10,319 nucleotides of DNA from Treponema sp. (GCA_031273835.1 JAISRD010000231.1:1-10319); one strand, 5' to 3'. Positions 1 to 7,430 are shown, numbered from the stretch's first letter. Made by a program: numbers and translations. Notes: generated by a model from the sequence alone, not told the origin.

Positions 1-1392
1 ATGCCCGTCCAGGACCCCGGGGCCCGGGGAAAAAACGTTGCCGAAGTTGCCCTGGGTTACGGCGAAGCCCAGGCCCGGCTTGAGGCGGAACGCTGTCTGG
101 GCTGTAAGAACCAGCCCTGCGTAAAGGGCTGTCCCGTGGCGGTGCCCATACCGCAGTTTATCGTGGAAATCCAAAAGGGTGATTTTAAGGCGGCGGCGGA
201 TATCATCAAGGAAACGAACCTGCTTCCGGCGGTCTGCGGACGGGTCTGTCCCCAGGAAAAGCAGTGTCAGGCCGAATGTACCCTGGGGAAAATGCTGAAA
301 AATGTTGAAAAAGCCGTGGCCATAGGACGGCTTGAACGCTTTGCCGCCGATTGGGAACGGGAAAACGGTAAAGTAAGCGTTCCGGCGCTGAAGCCCGCCA
401 CCGGCAAAAAAGTGGCCGTCATAGGCTCGGGCCCCGCTGGGCTCACCGTAGCCGCCGATACCGCCCGGGAGGGGCACGCCGTTACCATACTTGAGGCCTT
501 CCATAAACCCGGGGGAGTCATGGTGTACGGCATCCCCGAATTCCGCCTTCCCAAGGCCATCGTTCAGGCGGAGGTGGATCTGCTCTCTAAAATGGGAGTA
601 AAAATCGAAACGAATTTTCTTGCCGGCAGGACCGGTACGATTAAGGATATGTTTGACAAGGCCGGCAAGGATGAACTGCGAAACGGTTACGACGCGGTGT
701 TTATCGGGGCCGGAGCGGGGCTGCCTAAGTTTTTGGGCTGCCCCGGCGAAAACCTTGTGGGGGTGATGAGCGCCAACGAGTACCTTACCCGGGCAAATCT
801 GATGAAGGCCTACGACGCCGAAAAGGCCGCCACTCCCATGTACGTATCGAAGATCACCGCGGTTATCGGGGGCGGAAACGTGGCCATGGACGCTGCCCGC
901 ATGGCCCTGCGGCTCGGCTCGGAGGAGGTGCATGTCATTTACCGCCGGACCAGGGATGAAATGCCCGCCAGGGCCGAAGAGATAGAACATGCCGCCGAGG
1001 AGGGGATCATCTTTGATTTTCTGCGGAACCCCGTGCGTTTTATGGGGGATGATCAGGGCCGGGTAACGGGGATGGAACTCCTCAAATATGAATTGAGGGA
1101 AGCGGATGATTCGGGCCGCCGCAGTCCTGTGGCGCTTAAGGGTTCCGAATATGTCTATAACTGCGACACGGTGATCGTCGCCCTGGGGAACGAATCAAAT
1201 CCCCTTCTTACCAGGACCACGGAAAATCTCCGGGCCGATAAAAAGGGCCGTATCATTGCGGACGAAAACCAGAAAACCAGCCTTGACAGGGTTTATGCCG
1301 GCGGCGATATTGTATTGGGGGCGGCCACGGTGATCCTCGCCATGGGAGAGGGACGGCGGGCGGCGGCGTCAATCAATGAAATACTTAAATGA
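1..1392 (+). CDS. gltA: NADPH-dependent glutamate synthase small subunit-like / NfnB-type Fe-S flavoprotein (5' end possibly cut)
   Basis: This cytoplasmic FAD/Fe-S oxidoreductase has 463 residues visible. The N-terminal part carries eight cysteines in two groups (C32, C35, C40, C44 and C79, C83, C89, C93), the pattern for two [4Fe-4S] clusters. The FAD-binding GSGPAG is at 142-147, the NADPH-binding GGGNVAMDAAR at 290-300, and the C-terminal AGGD of the FAD domain at 433-436. Such proteins are annotated as the small subunit of glutamate synthase, but the same architecture is the large subunit NfnB of NADH-dependent ferredoxin:NADP+ oxidoreductase. No glutamate synthase large subunit is visible, so the two cannot be separated here. 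The window opens exactly on an ATG. Relatives usually have some residues before the MxxQDP motif, so the true start may lie upstream. The TGA is 8 nt before the next gene, suggesting co-transcription. Confidence 0.85.
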   Translation: MPVQDPGARGKNVAEVALGYGEAQARLEAERCLGCKNQPCVKGCPVAVPIPQFIVEIQKGDFKAAADIIKETNLLPAVCGRVCPQEKQCQAECTLGKMLKNVEKAVAIGRLERFAADWERENGKVSVPALKPATGKKVAVIGSGPAGLTVAADTAREGHAVTILEAFHKPGGVMVYGIPEFRLPKAIVQAEVDLLSKMGVKIETNFLAGRTGTIKDMFDKAGKDELRNGYDAVFIGAGAGLPKFLGCPGENLVGVMSANEYLTRANLMKAYDAEKAATPMYVSKITAVIGGGNVAMDAARMALRLGSEEVHVIYRRTRDEMPARAEEIEHAAEEGIIFDFLRNPVRFMGDDQGRVTGMELLKYELREADDSGRRSPVALKGSEYVYNCDTVIVALGNESNPLLTRTTENLRADKKGRIIADENQKTSLDRVYAGGDIVLGAATVILAMGEGRRAAASINEILK

Positions 1393-1400
1393 GGAACAAC

Positions 1401-2162
1401 ATGAAGAGCCGCGTTAAAACCATCAACGCCGGGCAGCGCCTTCGCCGCCTTGCATTGGCGCTCCTGTTTATTACCGGCCTTCCGCTTTTTGCCCAAACCG
1501 GGGCGCAGCCGGGGGAGGGGCGCGCCAATATTCCGGACGCCCTGCAGAATTACCGCATCGGCCGCGATCTGGAAGGGCGTAACCGTATGGGCGAGGCAAA
1601 TATCTACTATGCCGAAGCGGTCCGTATTTGTACCGATGAAATATCCCGTAATAATACCGGCATGGATTCCTACACCGTACTTACCTGGGCCCTGCTCAGG
1701 CAGAAAAGGTACGCCGAGGTGATACGGTGGGGCGAGCAGGCCCTGCAGTACGCCAACGATTACCGTATCATAGAAACCTTGGGGGAGGCGTACTTTTATA
1801 TGAACGACTATGCCCATTCCCTTTCTTTAATTCAGCGCTATGTCCATGCCCTGCCCCGGGGAGACCGCGCTTCTACGGCTTACTTTTTTATGGGCGAGAT
1901 CTACCGGAACCAGCGGAAGTATCTCCTCGCCGACGCCGCCTATACCACCGCGGTAACCCTGGAGAGCCGCATGCCTCTCTGGTGGTATAGGCTCGCTTCG
2001 GCCCGGGAATCCGCCGGGGAATACGCTTCGGCCATGGAGGCCTATGAAAAGGCCCTGTCCCTTAACTCCGGCTATAAGGAAGCTTCCGAAGGCCTGGAAC
2101 GGGTACGGAGGCTTAACGCGATAAACGAAAGAAACGCCGCGTCCCAGGGCGGCGGTACATAA
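1401..2162 (+). CDS. Exported TPR-repeat protein
   Basis: A 253-residue protein of unknown specific function. The N-terminus looks like a Sec signal peptide: a basic region (residues 1-16, ending RLRR), a hydrophobic core (about 17-30), and likely cleavage after LFA at residue 31. There is no lipobox cysteine, so it should be periplasmic and not a lipoprotein. The rest is helical with about five tetratricopeptide-like units near 48-80, 90-120, 121-152, 158-190 and 192-225; the last (EYASAMEAYEKALSLN) is the most canonical. TPR domains hold protein partners; the partner here is not evident. I prefer the ATG at 1401 because GAGGA at 1391-1395 sits 5 nt before it. An in-frame ATG at 1389 overlaps the upstream stop as ATGA and would add four residues. 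Coupling to the upstream oxidoreductase is likely, but no shared function can be seen. Confidence 0.85.
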   Translation: MKSRVKTINAGQRLRRLALALLFITGLPLFAQTGAQPGEGRANIPDALQNYRIGRDLEGRNRMGEANIYYAEAVRICTDEISRNNTGMDSYTVLTWALLRQKRYAEVIRWGEQALQYANDYRIIETLGEAYFYMNDYAHSLSLIQRYVHALPRGDRASTAYFFMGEIYRNQRKYLLADAAYTTAVTLESRMPLWWYRLASARESAGEYASAMEAYEKALSLNSGYKEASEGLERVRRLNAINERNAASQGGGT

Positions 2163-2226
2163 GCCGTCTTCTTTTCTTTATCCCTTTGCACGCCGTGTTC
2201 GCCGCCCTTCACTTTCAGCCCCGTTT

Positions 2227-2232
2227 TATGCT
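2227..2232 (+). promoter_or_regulatory. Possible -10 element for trpS
   Basis: TATGCT matches four of six bases of the sigma70 -10 consensus and lies 11 nt before the trpS GTG. Transcription would then start near 2239-2240 and leave only about 4-5 nt of leader. I find no good -35 at 16-18 nt spacing (GCCCTT is there), so this is weak. The 81-nt gap 2163-2243 is otherwise pyrimidine-rich and contains no gene. Confidence 0.2.
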
Positions 2233-2243
2233 ATCCTTCCGGG

Positions 2244-3236
2244 GTGAAAATCTCCCTAACCGGCATTAAACCGACGGGTAATCTCCATATCGGGAACTAT
2301 TTCGGGGCGATCAAGCCGGCCCTGGAACTCACCAGGGAATACGACGCCCGGTACTTTATCGCCGACTACCATGCCCTCAATACGATGAGGGACCCGGCGG
2401 AACTTAAGTCCTGTATCAGAGAAGTCGCCGCGGGCTGGCTTGCCGCGGGACTTGACCCGGAAAAGGTTATCTTTTACCGCCAGTCCTCCATACCGGAGGT
2501 GTTCGAGCTTACCACCATGCTCATGGCCTTTACCGCTAAGGGGCTTATGAACCGGGCCCATGCCTACAAGGCGGCGGTGCAGGAAAACGCCGAAAAGGGG
2601 GATGATCCCGACGCCGGGGTCAATATGGGCCTCTTTACCTATCCGGTGCTTATGGCGGCGGACATCATACTTTTTGATTCCGATGTGGTCCCCGTGGGGA
2701 AAGATCAGGTTCAGCATATCGAGATGGCCCAGGACATAGCCCAGGCCGTTAACCATACCTACGGAGAGGAGGTCCTCAAGGTCCCCCAGGCGGCGGTACA
2801 GGAAGACGTGGCGGTGGTTCCCGGACTTGACGGACGGAAGATGAGCAAAAGCTACAACAACACCATACCCCTTTTTGTTCCCGAAAAACAGCTCCGTAAG
2901 CTTATCATGCGGATCGTAACCAATTCCCAAACGGTGGAGGAGCCTAAAGACCCCGTCTCAAGCCAGATCTTTCTGCTGTACAAACTTTTTTCTACCTCCG
3001 GGGAACAGCGGGACCTTGCCGCCCGGTACCGGGAAGGGGGCATGGGCTGGGGCGACGCAAAGGAAGAACTGTTCCGGGTGGTGAACAGGGAACTGGCCCC
3101 GGTGCGGGATCGTTTTAACAACATCATCGCCGATACCGCCGCCCTTGACCGCGTATTGGCCGCCGGGGCGGAAAAGGCCCGTCCCATCGCCGCCGCCACG
3201 GTAAAGCGGTTCCGTAAAGCCGCGGGCATTGAGTAA
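2244..3236 (+). CDS. trpS: Tryptophanyl-tRNA synthetase
   Basis: This class Ic aminoacyl-tRNA synthetase charges tRNA-Trp with tryptophan in the cytoplasm. Its 330 residues match the usual bacterial TrpRS length. The HIGH-type signature HIGN is at 15-18 and the KMSKS loop at 199-203, preceded by GLDGR. Also visible are the family's conserved YPVLMAADIILF stretch (about 133-144) and the VGKDQ motif (151-155). The start is GTG at 2244: the protein must begin just before the HIGN region, no in-frame ATG lies upstream nearby, and the next methionine (residue 48) falls after the active-site motif. No Shine-Dalgarno sequence precedes it; the upstream DNA is pyrimidine-rich, which suggests leaderless or SD-independent initiation. 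It follows the TPR gene by 81 nt on the same strand and converges on rpoB with 32 bp between stops. The matching tRNA-Trp gene lies in the same window at 10073-10145. Confidence 0.97.
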   Translation: MKISLTGIKPTGNLHIGNYFGAIKPALELTREYDARYFIADYHALNTMRDPAELKSCIREVAAGWLAAGLDPEKVIFYRQSSIPEVFELTTMLMAFTAKGLMNRAHAYKAAVQENAEKGDDPDAGVNMGLFTYPVLMAADIILFDSDVVPVGKDQVQHIEMAQDIAQAVNHTYGEEVLKVPQAAVQEDVAVVPGLDGRKMSKSYNNTIPLFVPEKQLRKLIMRIVTNSQTVEEPKDPVSSQIFLLYKLFSTSGEQRDLAARYREGGMGWGDAKEELFRVVNRELAPVRDRFNNIIADTAALDRVLAAGAEKARPIAAATVKRFRKAAGIE

Positions 3237-3268
3237 CCGGGAAACGCCGGCAGCTAAGCTTCTCTCCG
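3237..3268. other. Convergent trpS/rpoB junction, no rpoC
   Basis: Thirty-two bases separate the TAA of trpS from the TAG of rpoB (minus strand). In nearly all bacteria rpoC would begin here. The only structure seen is a weak 4-bp CCGG/CCGG hairpin (3237-3250), with no T-run on either strand, so no convincing intrinsic terminator. On the minus strand GGAGAG (3262-3267) follows the rpoB stop closely and resembles a Shine-Dalgarno sequence, but no start codon or ORF follows it. Confidence 0.8.
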
Positions 3269-6200
3269 CTAAAAATTAGAGCCGCTTTTGGTGATCATCT
3301 CTTCATCCCTTTCGGTCAGGGGAATTTGTTTGCCCTTGGCGTCGTAAATGGTCATATCCAGCGCCAGGCCCCGCAGTTCCTGGACCAGCACGTTGAAAGA
3401 TTCGGGGATGCCCGCCGTGGTGGAGGGCTCGCCCTTTACAATGGCCTCGTATATCTTGCTCCGCCCCGTCATGTCGTCGGATTTGATTGTCAGTAATTCC
3501 TGCAGGGTATTGGCCGCCCCGTAGGCTTCCAGGGCCCACACTTCCATTTCCCCCAGGCGCTGGCCGCCGAACTGGGCCTTGCCCCCCAGGGGCTGCTGGG
3601 TTACCAGGGAATAGGGTCCTGTGGACCGGGCGTGCATCTTATCGTCAACCAGGTGGTGGAGTTTGAGGAAGTAGATCACCCCGCAGAAGATGGGATTCAC
3701 AAAGGGCTCGCCGGTCCGTCCGTCCCGGAGTACGGCCTTGCTGGTTACGGGAAGTCTCGCTTCTTTTAACTTCTGCTCAATGTCCTCCGTCGAGGGGGAT
3801 TGAAATACCGGGGTGGAATACCATTCGTTCAGGGTACTGGCCGCCCAGCCAAGTTCGGTTTCAAGGAGCTGGCCTATGTTCATACGGGAGGGAACTCCCA
3901 GGGGGGTAAGGCAGATATCAAGGGGGGTGCCGTCTTCCATATAGGGCATATCCTCCTCAGGGAGTATGCGGGCAACCACGCCCTTATTACCGTGGCGTCC
4001 GGCCATCTTGTCCCCTTCCCGGAGCTTACGCTTAGTGGCGATAAGCACCTTCACCACCTCATCAACGCCGGGGTTAAGATCGTCCCCTTCGGAACGCTTG
4101 AGGCGCTGTATGTCGATGATAGTACCCTCGATACCGTGGGGCACCCGGAGGGAGGAATCCCGCACTTCCTTGGCTTTTTCGCCGAATATGGAATTGAGAA
4201 GTTTGAATTCCGGGGTTGTTTCGGTTTCGCTCTTGGGGGTTACCTTGCCCACCAGGATATCCGTGGAAAAAACCTTTGCGCCCACCCGGATAATTCCTTC
4301 GGCGTCCAGGTTATCCAGGCTTTTTTCCGCCGTATTGGGAATATCCCTGGTTATCTTTTCAGGCCCCAGCTTAGTCTCCCGTACCTCGGTGATAAATTCC
4401 TTGATATGGATGGAGGTAAACATATCATCCTTAACAACCCGCTGGGAAATAAGGATAGAGTCTTCATAGTTGTACCCGTTCCAGGGCATAAAGCCCACGA
4501 GTATGTTCCTTCCCAGGGCAAGTTCTCCGTCCCTGGTGGCCGGCCCGTCGGCGATTACCTGTCCGGCGGCGATCTTCTCGCCGAGCTTGACAATGGGCCT
4601 CTGGTTATAACAGGTATCCTGATTTGTCCTCTGGAATTTCACCAGACGGTACAGATCCATGCCTTCGGGGGTTGTCTGGAAACCGGGGTTCGCCTTGTTG
4701 TCGGGCTTAATGGTAATTTCACCCGAAGTAACCCGTATCACCGTTCCTCCCCGTTTTGCTTTTACCAAAACCCCCGAATCATAGGCGCATTTTCCTTCCA
4801 TTCCGGTCCCTACCCTGGGGGCCTCGGGAAAGATCAGCGGTACCGCCTGACGCTGCATATTGGAACCCATAAGGGCCCGGTTCGCGTCGTCATGCTCCAA
4901 AAACGGAATAAGCGAAGCCGAAACGGAGATGATCTGCTTGGGGGATACGTCCATGTATTGAAGATCCTCAGGGGTCCTGGTGGTATAATCCCCCTGACGC
5001 CGGCAGGAAACCTGATCATCGGAAAAAGAACCGTTATCCCGGAGTTTGGCCGAAGCCTGAGCGATATAATAGCGGTCCTCGTCCATGGCGGAAAGATATT
5101 CAATCTTGGAAGTCGCCTTTCCATTGACGACCTTGCGGTAGGGAGTTTCCAGGAAACCGTATTCGTTCACCCTGGTATAATTTGCCAGGGAAACGATGAG
5201 GCCTATGTTCGGACCTTCAGGGGTCTCGATGGGGCACATACGCCCATAATGGGTATAATGCACATCCCGAACCTCGAAACCGGCCCTTTCCCGGGAAAGG
5301 CCGCCCGGCCCCAGCGCGTTAAGCCGCCGCTTGTGGGTCAGCTCCGCCAGGGGGTTAACCTGATCCATAAATTGGGAAAGCTGGCTTGAACCAAAAAATT
5401 CCTTAATCGCCGCCACCACGGGTTTAATCGAGATCAGATCCTGGGGTTTGATGGTGTCCGTTTCTTTAAGGCTCATCCGTTCCTTGGCGATACGCTCCAT
5501 GCGGCTGAAGGCCACCTTCAGGGCGTTTGCCATCAGTTCGCCCACCGAGCGGACCCGGCGGTTACCCAGGTGATCGATGTCGTCGATTGCCTCGTCCCCC
5601 ACGTAGACCTTAATCAGGTACTTCATCGTGGCAATCACATCCTGCCTGGTCAGGGTATGTTCTTCCAGGGGCTCGGCATAGTTGAATTTCTTGTTAAGCT
5701 TGTAGCGCCCCACCCGGCCTAAATCATAGCGGCGGCTGGTAAAGAACATTCCCAGCAGGTCCTTTTCGGCGGATTCTATGGTGATCGACTCGCCGGGCAT
5801 GAGGACCGAATAAACCGCGGACAGCGCGTCTTCCCTGGAAGGTTCGTCCCGGCTTGCTTCGTCCTTGATAAATTTGATCCCCTCCCGCTCAAAACAATTG
5901 AGGAGCATAGGAGAATTAAGGGAATCGGGGGCTTCAAAGTTTATCAGCTCTATGGACTCTATTTCGTTGGCAAGAAGCTCATCCACATTGTGGGGATGGA
6001 GTTTTTCCCCCGTACGGTACAGTTTCTTCCGGCCCTCCCCTTCTCCGGCGTCGGATTCTTCCGCCTTTACCCAAACCGGTGAAGCCAAAACCCGACCGGT
6101 GATCTTTTCCCGGGTATCCTTTTCGTCGGTTATGTTGAAGGTTTCAACCGAATAAAAGGCCCGGATAATGTCTTCCCTGGTTTTATAACCCAGGGCGCGG

Positions 6201-6814
6201 AGAAAGATGGTCCCCAAAATGCGTTTTTTACGGTCTATCTTCGCATAGATAAGCTCGCGCTTCTGATCAATCTCAAACTCAAGCCATGAACCCCTATAGG
6301 GTATGATGCGGGAAGAAAAGATTCCCTTTTCGTGGCTGAAGATAACCCCCGGGGAACGGTGAATCTGTGAAACCACCACCCGCTCCGCGCCGTTTATGAT
6401 GAAGGTCCCCCGCTCGCTCATGATCGGGATATCCCCCATATAGATGTCCTTCTGCCGGATTTCACCGATCTGCTGGAAGATCAGGTTGATCCGGGCCTTA
6501 AGGGGAAGGGCATAGGTAAGCCCCTTCTGCTTACAGTCCAGCTCGCCGAATTTGATATTATCTTCGTCCAGGCTATAGTACTCATATTCCAGTACCATAT
6601 CCCCGCCGGGGCTCTCTATGGGAAAGGTGGATCTAAAAACTTCTTCGAGTCCTTGAACCTTGGGAGCTTCACCTGATTTGAGCCTTTCCCGCTGGAGAAA
6701 ACGCTCATAGGAACAGGTTTGGATATCAATAAGATCAGGAAGTTCCATGACATCCTGAATATCCATCCCGACATAGGACCTCGCAGTTCCCTTTTTCGAC
6801 TTTACCGTTCCCAT
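3269..6814 (-). CDS. rpoB: DNA-directed RNA polymerase subunit beta
   Basis: The beta subunit of RNA polymerase forms half of the catalytic cleft and the rifampicin pocket. The 1181 residues are a complete beta of the shorter type, without the large insertions of E. coli (1342 residues). Landmarks are the Rif region 475-501 with GSSQLSQFMDQ, the GYNYEDSI block near 780-787, the NTP-contacting GDKMAGRHGNKG at 934-945, and the C-terminal block QFGGQRLGEMEVWALEAYGA (1081-1100) that packs against beta'. At the E. coli Ser531 position the residue is Asn499 (codon 5318-5320), and at E. coli Asn518 it is Val486. The Asn is the spirochaete state linked to natural rifampicin resistance. The ATG at 6812-6814 is preceded by AGGGGG at 5 nt spacing. 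It lies 106 nt after rplL behind strong hairpins. Oddly, rpoC does not follow. Confidence 0.99.
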   Translation of the reverse strand: MGTVKSKKGTARSYVGMDIQDVMELPDLIDIQTCSYERFLQRERLKSGEAPKVQGLEEVFRSTFPIESPGGDMVLEYEYYSLDEDNIKFGELDCKQKGLTYALPLKARINLIFQQIGEIRQKDIYMGDIPIMSERGTFIINGAERVVVSQIHRSPGVIFSHEKGIFSSRIIPYRGSWLEFEIDQKRELIYAKIDRKKRILGTIFLRALGYKTREDIIRAFYSVETFNITDEKDTREKITGRVLASPVWVKAEESDAGEGEGRKKLYRTGEKLHPHNVDELLANEIESIELINFEAPDSLNSPMLLNCFEREGIKFIKDEASRDEPSREDALSAVYSVLMPGESITIESAEKDLLGMFFTSRRYDLGRVGRYKLNKKFNYAEPLEEHTLTRQDVIATMKYLIKVYVGDEAIDDIDHLGNRRVRSVGELMANALKVAFSRMERIAKERMSLKETDTIKPQDLISIKPVVAAIKEFFGSSQLSQFMDQVNPLAELTHKRRLNALGPGGLSRERAGFEVRDVHYTHYGRMCPIETPEGPNIGLIVSLANYTRVNEYGFLETPYRKVVNGKATSKIEYLSAMDEDRYYIAQASAKLRDNGSFSDDQVSCRRQGDYTTRTPEDLQYMDVSPKQIISVSASLIPFLEHDDANRALMGSNMQRQAVPLIFPEAPRVGTGMEGKCAYDSGVLVKAKRGGTVIRVTSGEITIKPDNKANPGFQTTPEGMDLYRLVKFQRTNQDTCYNQRPIVKLGEKIAAGQVIADGPATRDGELALGRNILVGFMPWNGYNYEDSILISQRVVKDDMFTSIHIKEFITEVRETKLGPEKITRDIPNTAEKSLDNLDAEGIIRVGAKVFSTDILVGKVTPKSETETTPEFKLLNSIFGEKAKEVRDSSLRVPHGIEGTIIDIQRLKRSEGDDLNPGVDEVVKVLIATKRKLREGDKMAGRHGNKGVVARILPEEDMPYMEDGTPLDICLTPLGVPSRMNIGQLLETELGWAASTLNEWYSTPVFQSPSTEDIEQKLKEARLPVTSKAVLRDGRTGEPFVNPIFCGVIYFLKLHHLVDDKMHARSTGPYSLVTQQPLGGKAQFGGQRLGEMEVWALEAYGAANTLQELLTIKSDDMTGRSKIYEAIVKGEPSTTAGIPESFNVLVQELRGLALDMTIYDAKGKQIPLTERDEEMITKSGSNF

Positions 6815-6852
6815 TCATACCCCCTAAAAAAACAGATTGTTCCGTATGCGGG

Positions 6853-6892
6853 TAACAAGCCCGCCTGAGGCCAGGCTTGTTAATCTAACAAG
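6853..6892 (-). promoter_or_regulatory. Two mutually exclusive hairpins before rpoB
   Basis: On the transcribed minus strand the segment CTTGTTA occurs twice, at 6886-6892 and 6853-6859, with its complement TAACAAG (6876-6882) between them. The middle copy can pair with the upstream copy (7 bp, 3-nt loop) or with the downstream one (9 bp, TAACAAGCC with GGCTTGTTA, extended inside by GCC/GGC). Only one fold can form at a time, as in attenuators. The second fold ends about 27 nt before the rpoB Shine-Dalgarno sequence. The repeats are directly visible; the switching role is inference. Confidence 0.5.
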
Positions 6893-6916
6893 GACTGCGC
6901 CGCTGCGGCGCAGTCC
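6892..6916 (-). promoter_or_regulatory. 12-bp perfect hairpin after rplL (attenuator or processing site)
   Basis: Arms GGACTGCGCCGC and GCGGCGCAGTCC match perfectly around one central base, so the RNA would form a stem of about 10-11 bp with a small loop. It begins 4 nt after the rplL stop. On the minus strand it is followed by TTGTTAGATT, not by a clean U-run, so it is not a textbook full terminator. E. coli has a partial attenuator and an RNase III site in the equivalent rplL-rpoB gap; a similar role here is inference. Confidence 0.6.
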
Positions 6917-6920
6917 CGTT

Positions 6921-7310
6921 TTACTGAATCTCCACCGTACCGCCGGCTGCGGTGATGGTTGTCTTGATCTTATCGGCCTCTTCTTTGGTAATATTTTCCT
7001 TAAGCGTCTTGGGAGCGCCTTCGACAAGGTCCTTCGCTTCCTTAAGGCCCAGGCCGGTAACGGCCCTGACTTCCTTGATTACCGGAATTTTCTTGGTGTC
7101 GTCATAGGCTTTGAGGACCACGGTAAATTCGGTCTTTTCCTCGGCGGCTTCCGCCGGGGCCGCTCCGGGGGCCGCGCCCACAGCCGCCACCGCTACGGGG
7201 GCGGCGGCGGATACGCCGAATTTTTCCTCCATTGCCTTAACCAGTTCCGAAACTTCCAGAACCGTCATGGAAGCAACTGCCTCTAAAATCTCTTCTTTTG
7301 TGGCTGCCAT
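6921..7310 (-). CDS. rplL: Ribosomal protein bL12 (L7/L12)
   Basis: bL12 forms the multi-copy flexible stalk of the 50S subunit and recruits translational GTPases. The 129 residues show the three normal parts: an N-terminal dimerisation helix pair (about 1-32, SELVKAMEEKFGVS), an Ala/Pro/Gly-rich hinge (about 33-58), and the globular C-terminal domain (about 60-129) with the factor-binding stretch VRAVTGLGLKEAKDLVE. The hinge is almost pure A, P, V, G and E, as usual. The ATG at 7308-7310 has AAGGAG (7317-7322) at 6 nt spacing, a strong site suited to the higher dose of this protein. It is separated from rplJ by an unusually long structured gap and followed by strong hairpins before rpoB. Confidence 0.98.
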   Translation of the reverse strand: MAATKEEILEAVASMTVLEVSELVKAMEEKFGVSAAAPVAVAAVGAAPGAAPAEAAEEKTEFTVVLKAYDDTKKIPVIKEVRAVTGLGLKEAKDLVEGAPKTLKENITKEEADKIKTTITAAGGTVEIQ

Positions 7311-7354
7311 TATCTTCTCCTTAACTGTTGTTACGGTCCTTATACAAGGCCCGC

Positions 7355-7367
7355 CCGGAAATTCCGG
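7355..7367 (-). repeat. Short perfect palindrome upstream of rplL
   Basis: CCGGAA and TTCCGG flank one base. In RNA this gives a 5-bp stem with a 3-nt loop, about 33 nt upstream of the rplL Shine-Dalgarno sequence. It is short and could be chance, but it lies in a gap rich in such structure. Confidence 0.35.
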
Positions 7368-7374
7368 TTAATGC

Positions 7375-7422
7375 CCGACAGGGGACAGCTCGGATTGGCA
7401 CCCAATCCATGAAGCCTGACGG
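7375..7422 (-). promoter_or_regulatory. Long stem-loop in the rplJ-rplL gap
   Basis: The core is a perfect 7-bp stem with a 3-nt loop: GGATTGG (7392-7398) and CCAATCC (7402-7408). It is enclosed by a second stem in which CCGACAGG (7375-7382) pairs with CCTGACGG (7415-7422) at seven of eight positions. An internal loop of 9 and 6 nt lies between the stems. A stem, an asymmetric loop and a second stem is the kind of fold seen in ribosomal-protein mRNA binding sites. No U-run follows, so it is not a terminator. Binding by L10(L12) is inference. Confidence 0.45.
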
Positions 7423-7430
7423 ACCTTAAG

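Noticed and set aside
1401..1500. The TPR protein as a lipoprotein
   Set aside because: The cleavage region reads LPLFAQTG with no cysteine, so there is no lipobox.
1293..1817. A 174-codon minus-strand frame across the gltA/TPR gene boundary
   Set aside because: It lies wholly over two well-supported plus-strand genes, has no good ribosome site seen, and no recognisable protein features.
2256..2930. A 224-codon open frame opposite trpS
   Set aside because: Also in exact register with the trpS codons and explained by the same codon bias; trpS is certain.
3237..3300. An intrinsic terminator between convergent trpS and rpoB
   Set aside because: Only a 4-bp CCGG hairpin is present and no T-run follows on either strand. 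Termination may be Rho-dependent or occur inside the opposing gene.
3800..5389. A 529-codon open frame on the plus strand, opposite rpoB
   Set aside because: It shares codon boundaries with rpoB, so it stays open only because rpoB avoids TTA, CTA and TCA codons there. The product looks like no protein I know, and rpoB is certain.
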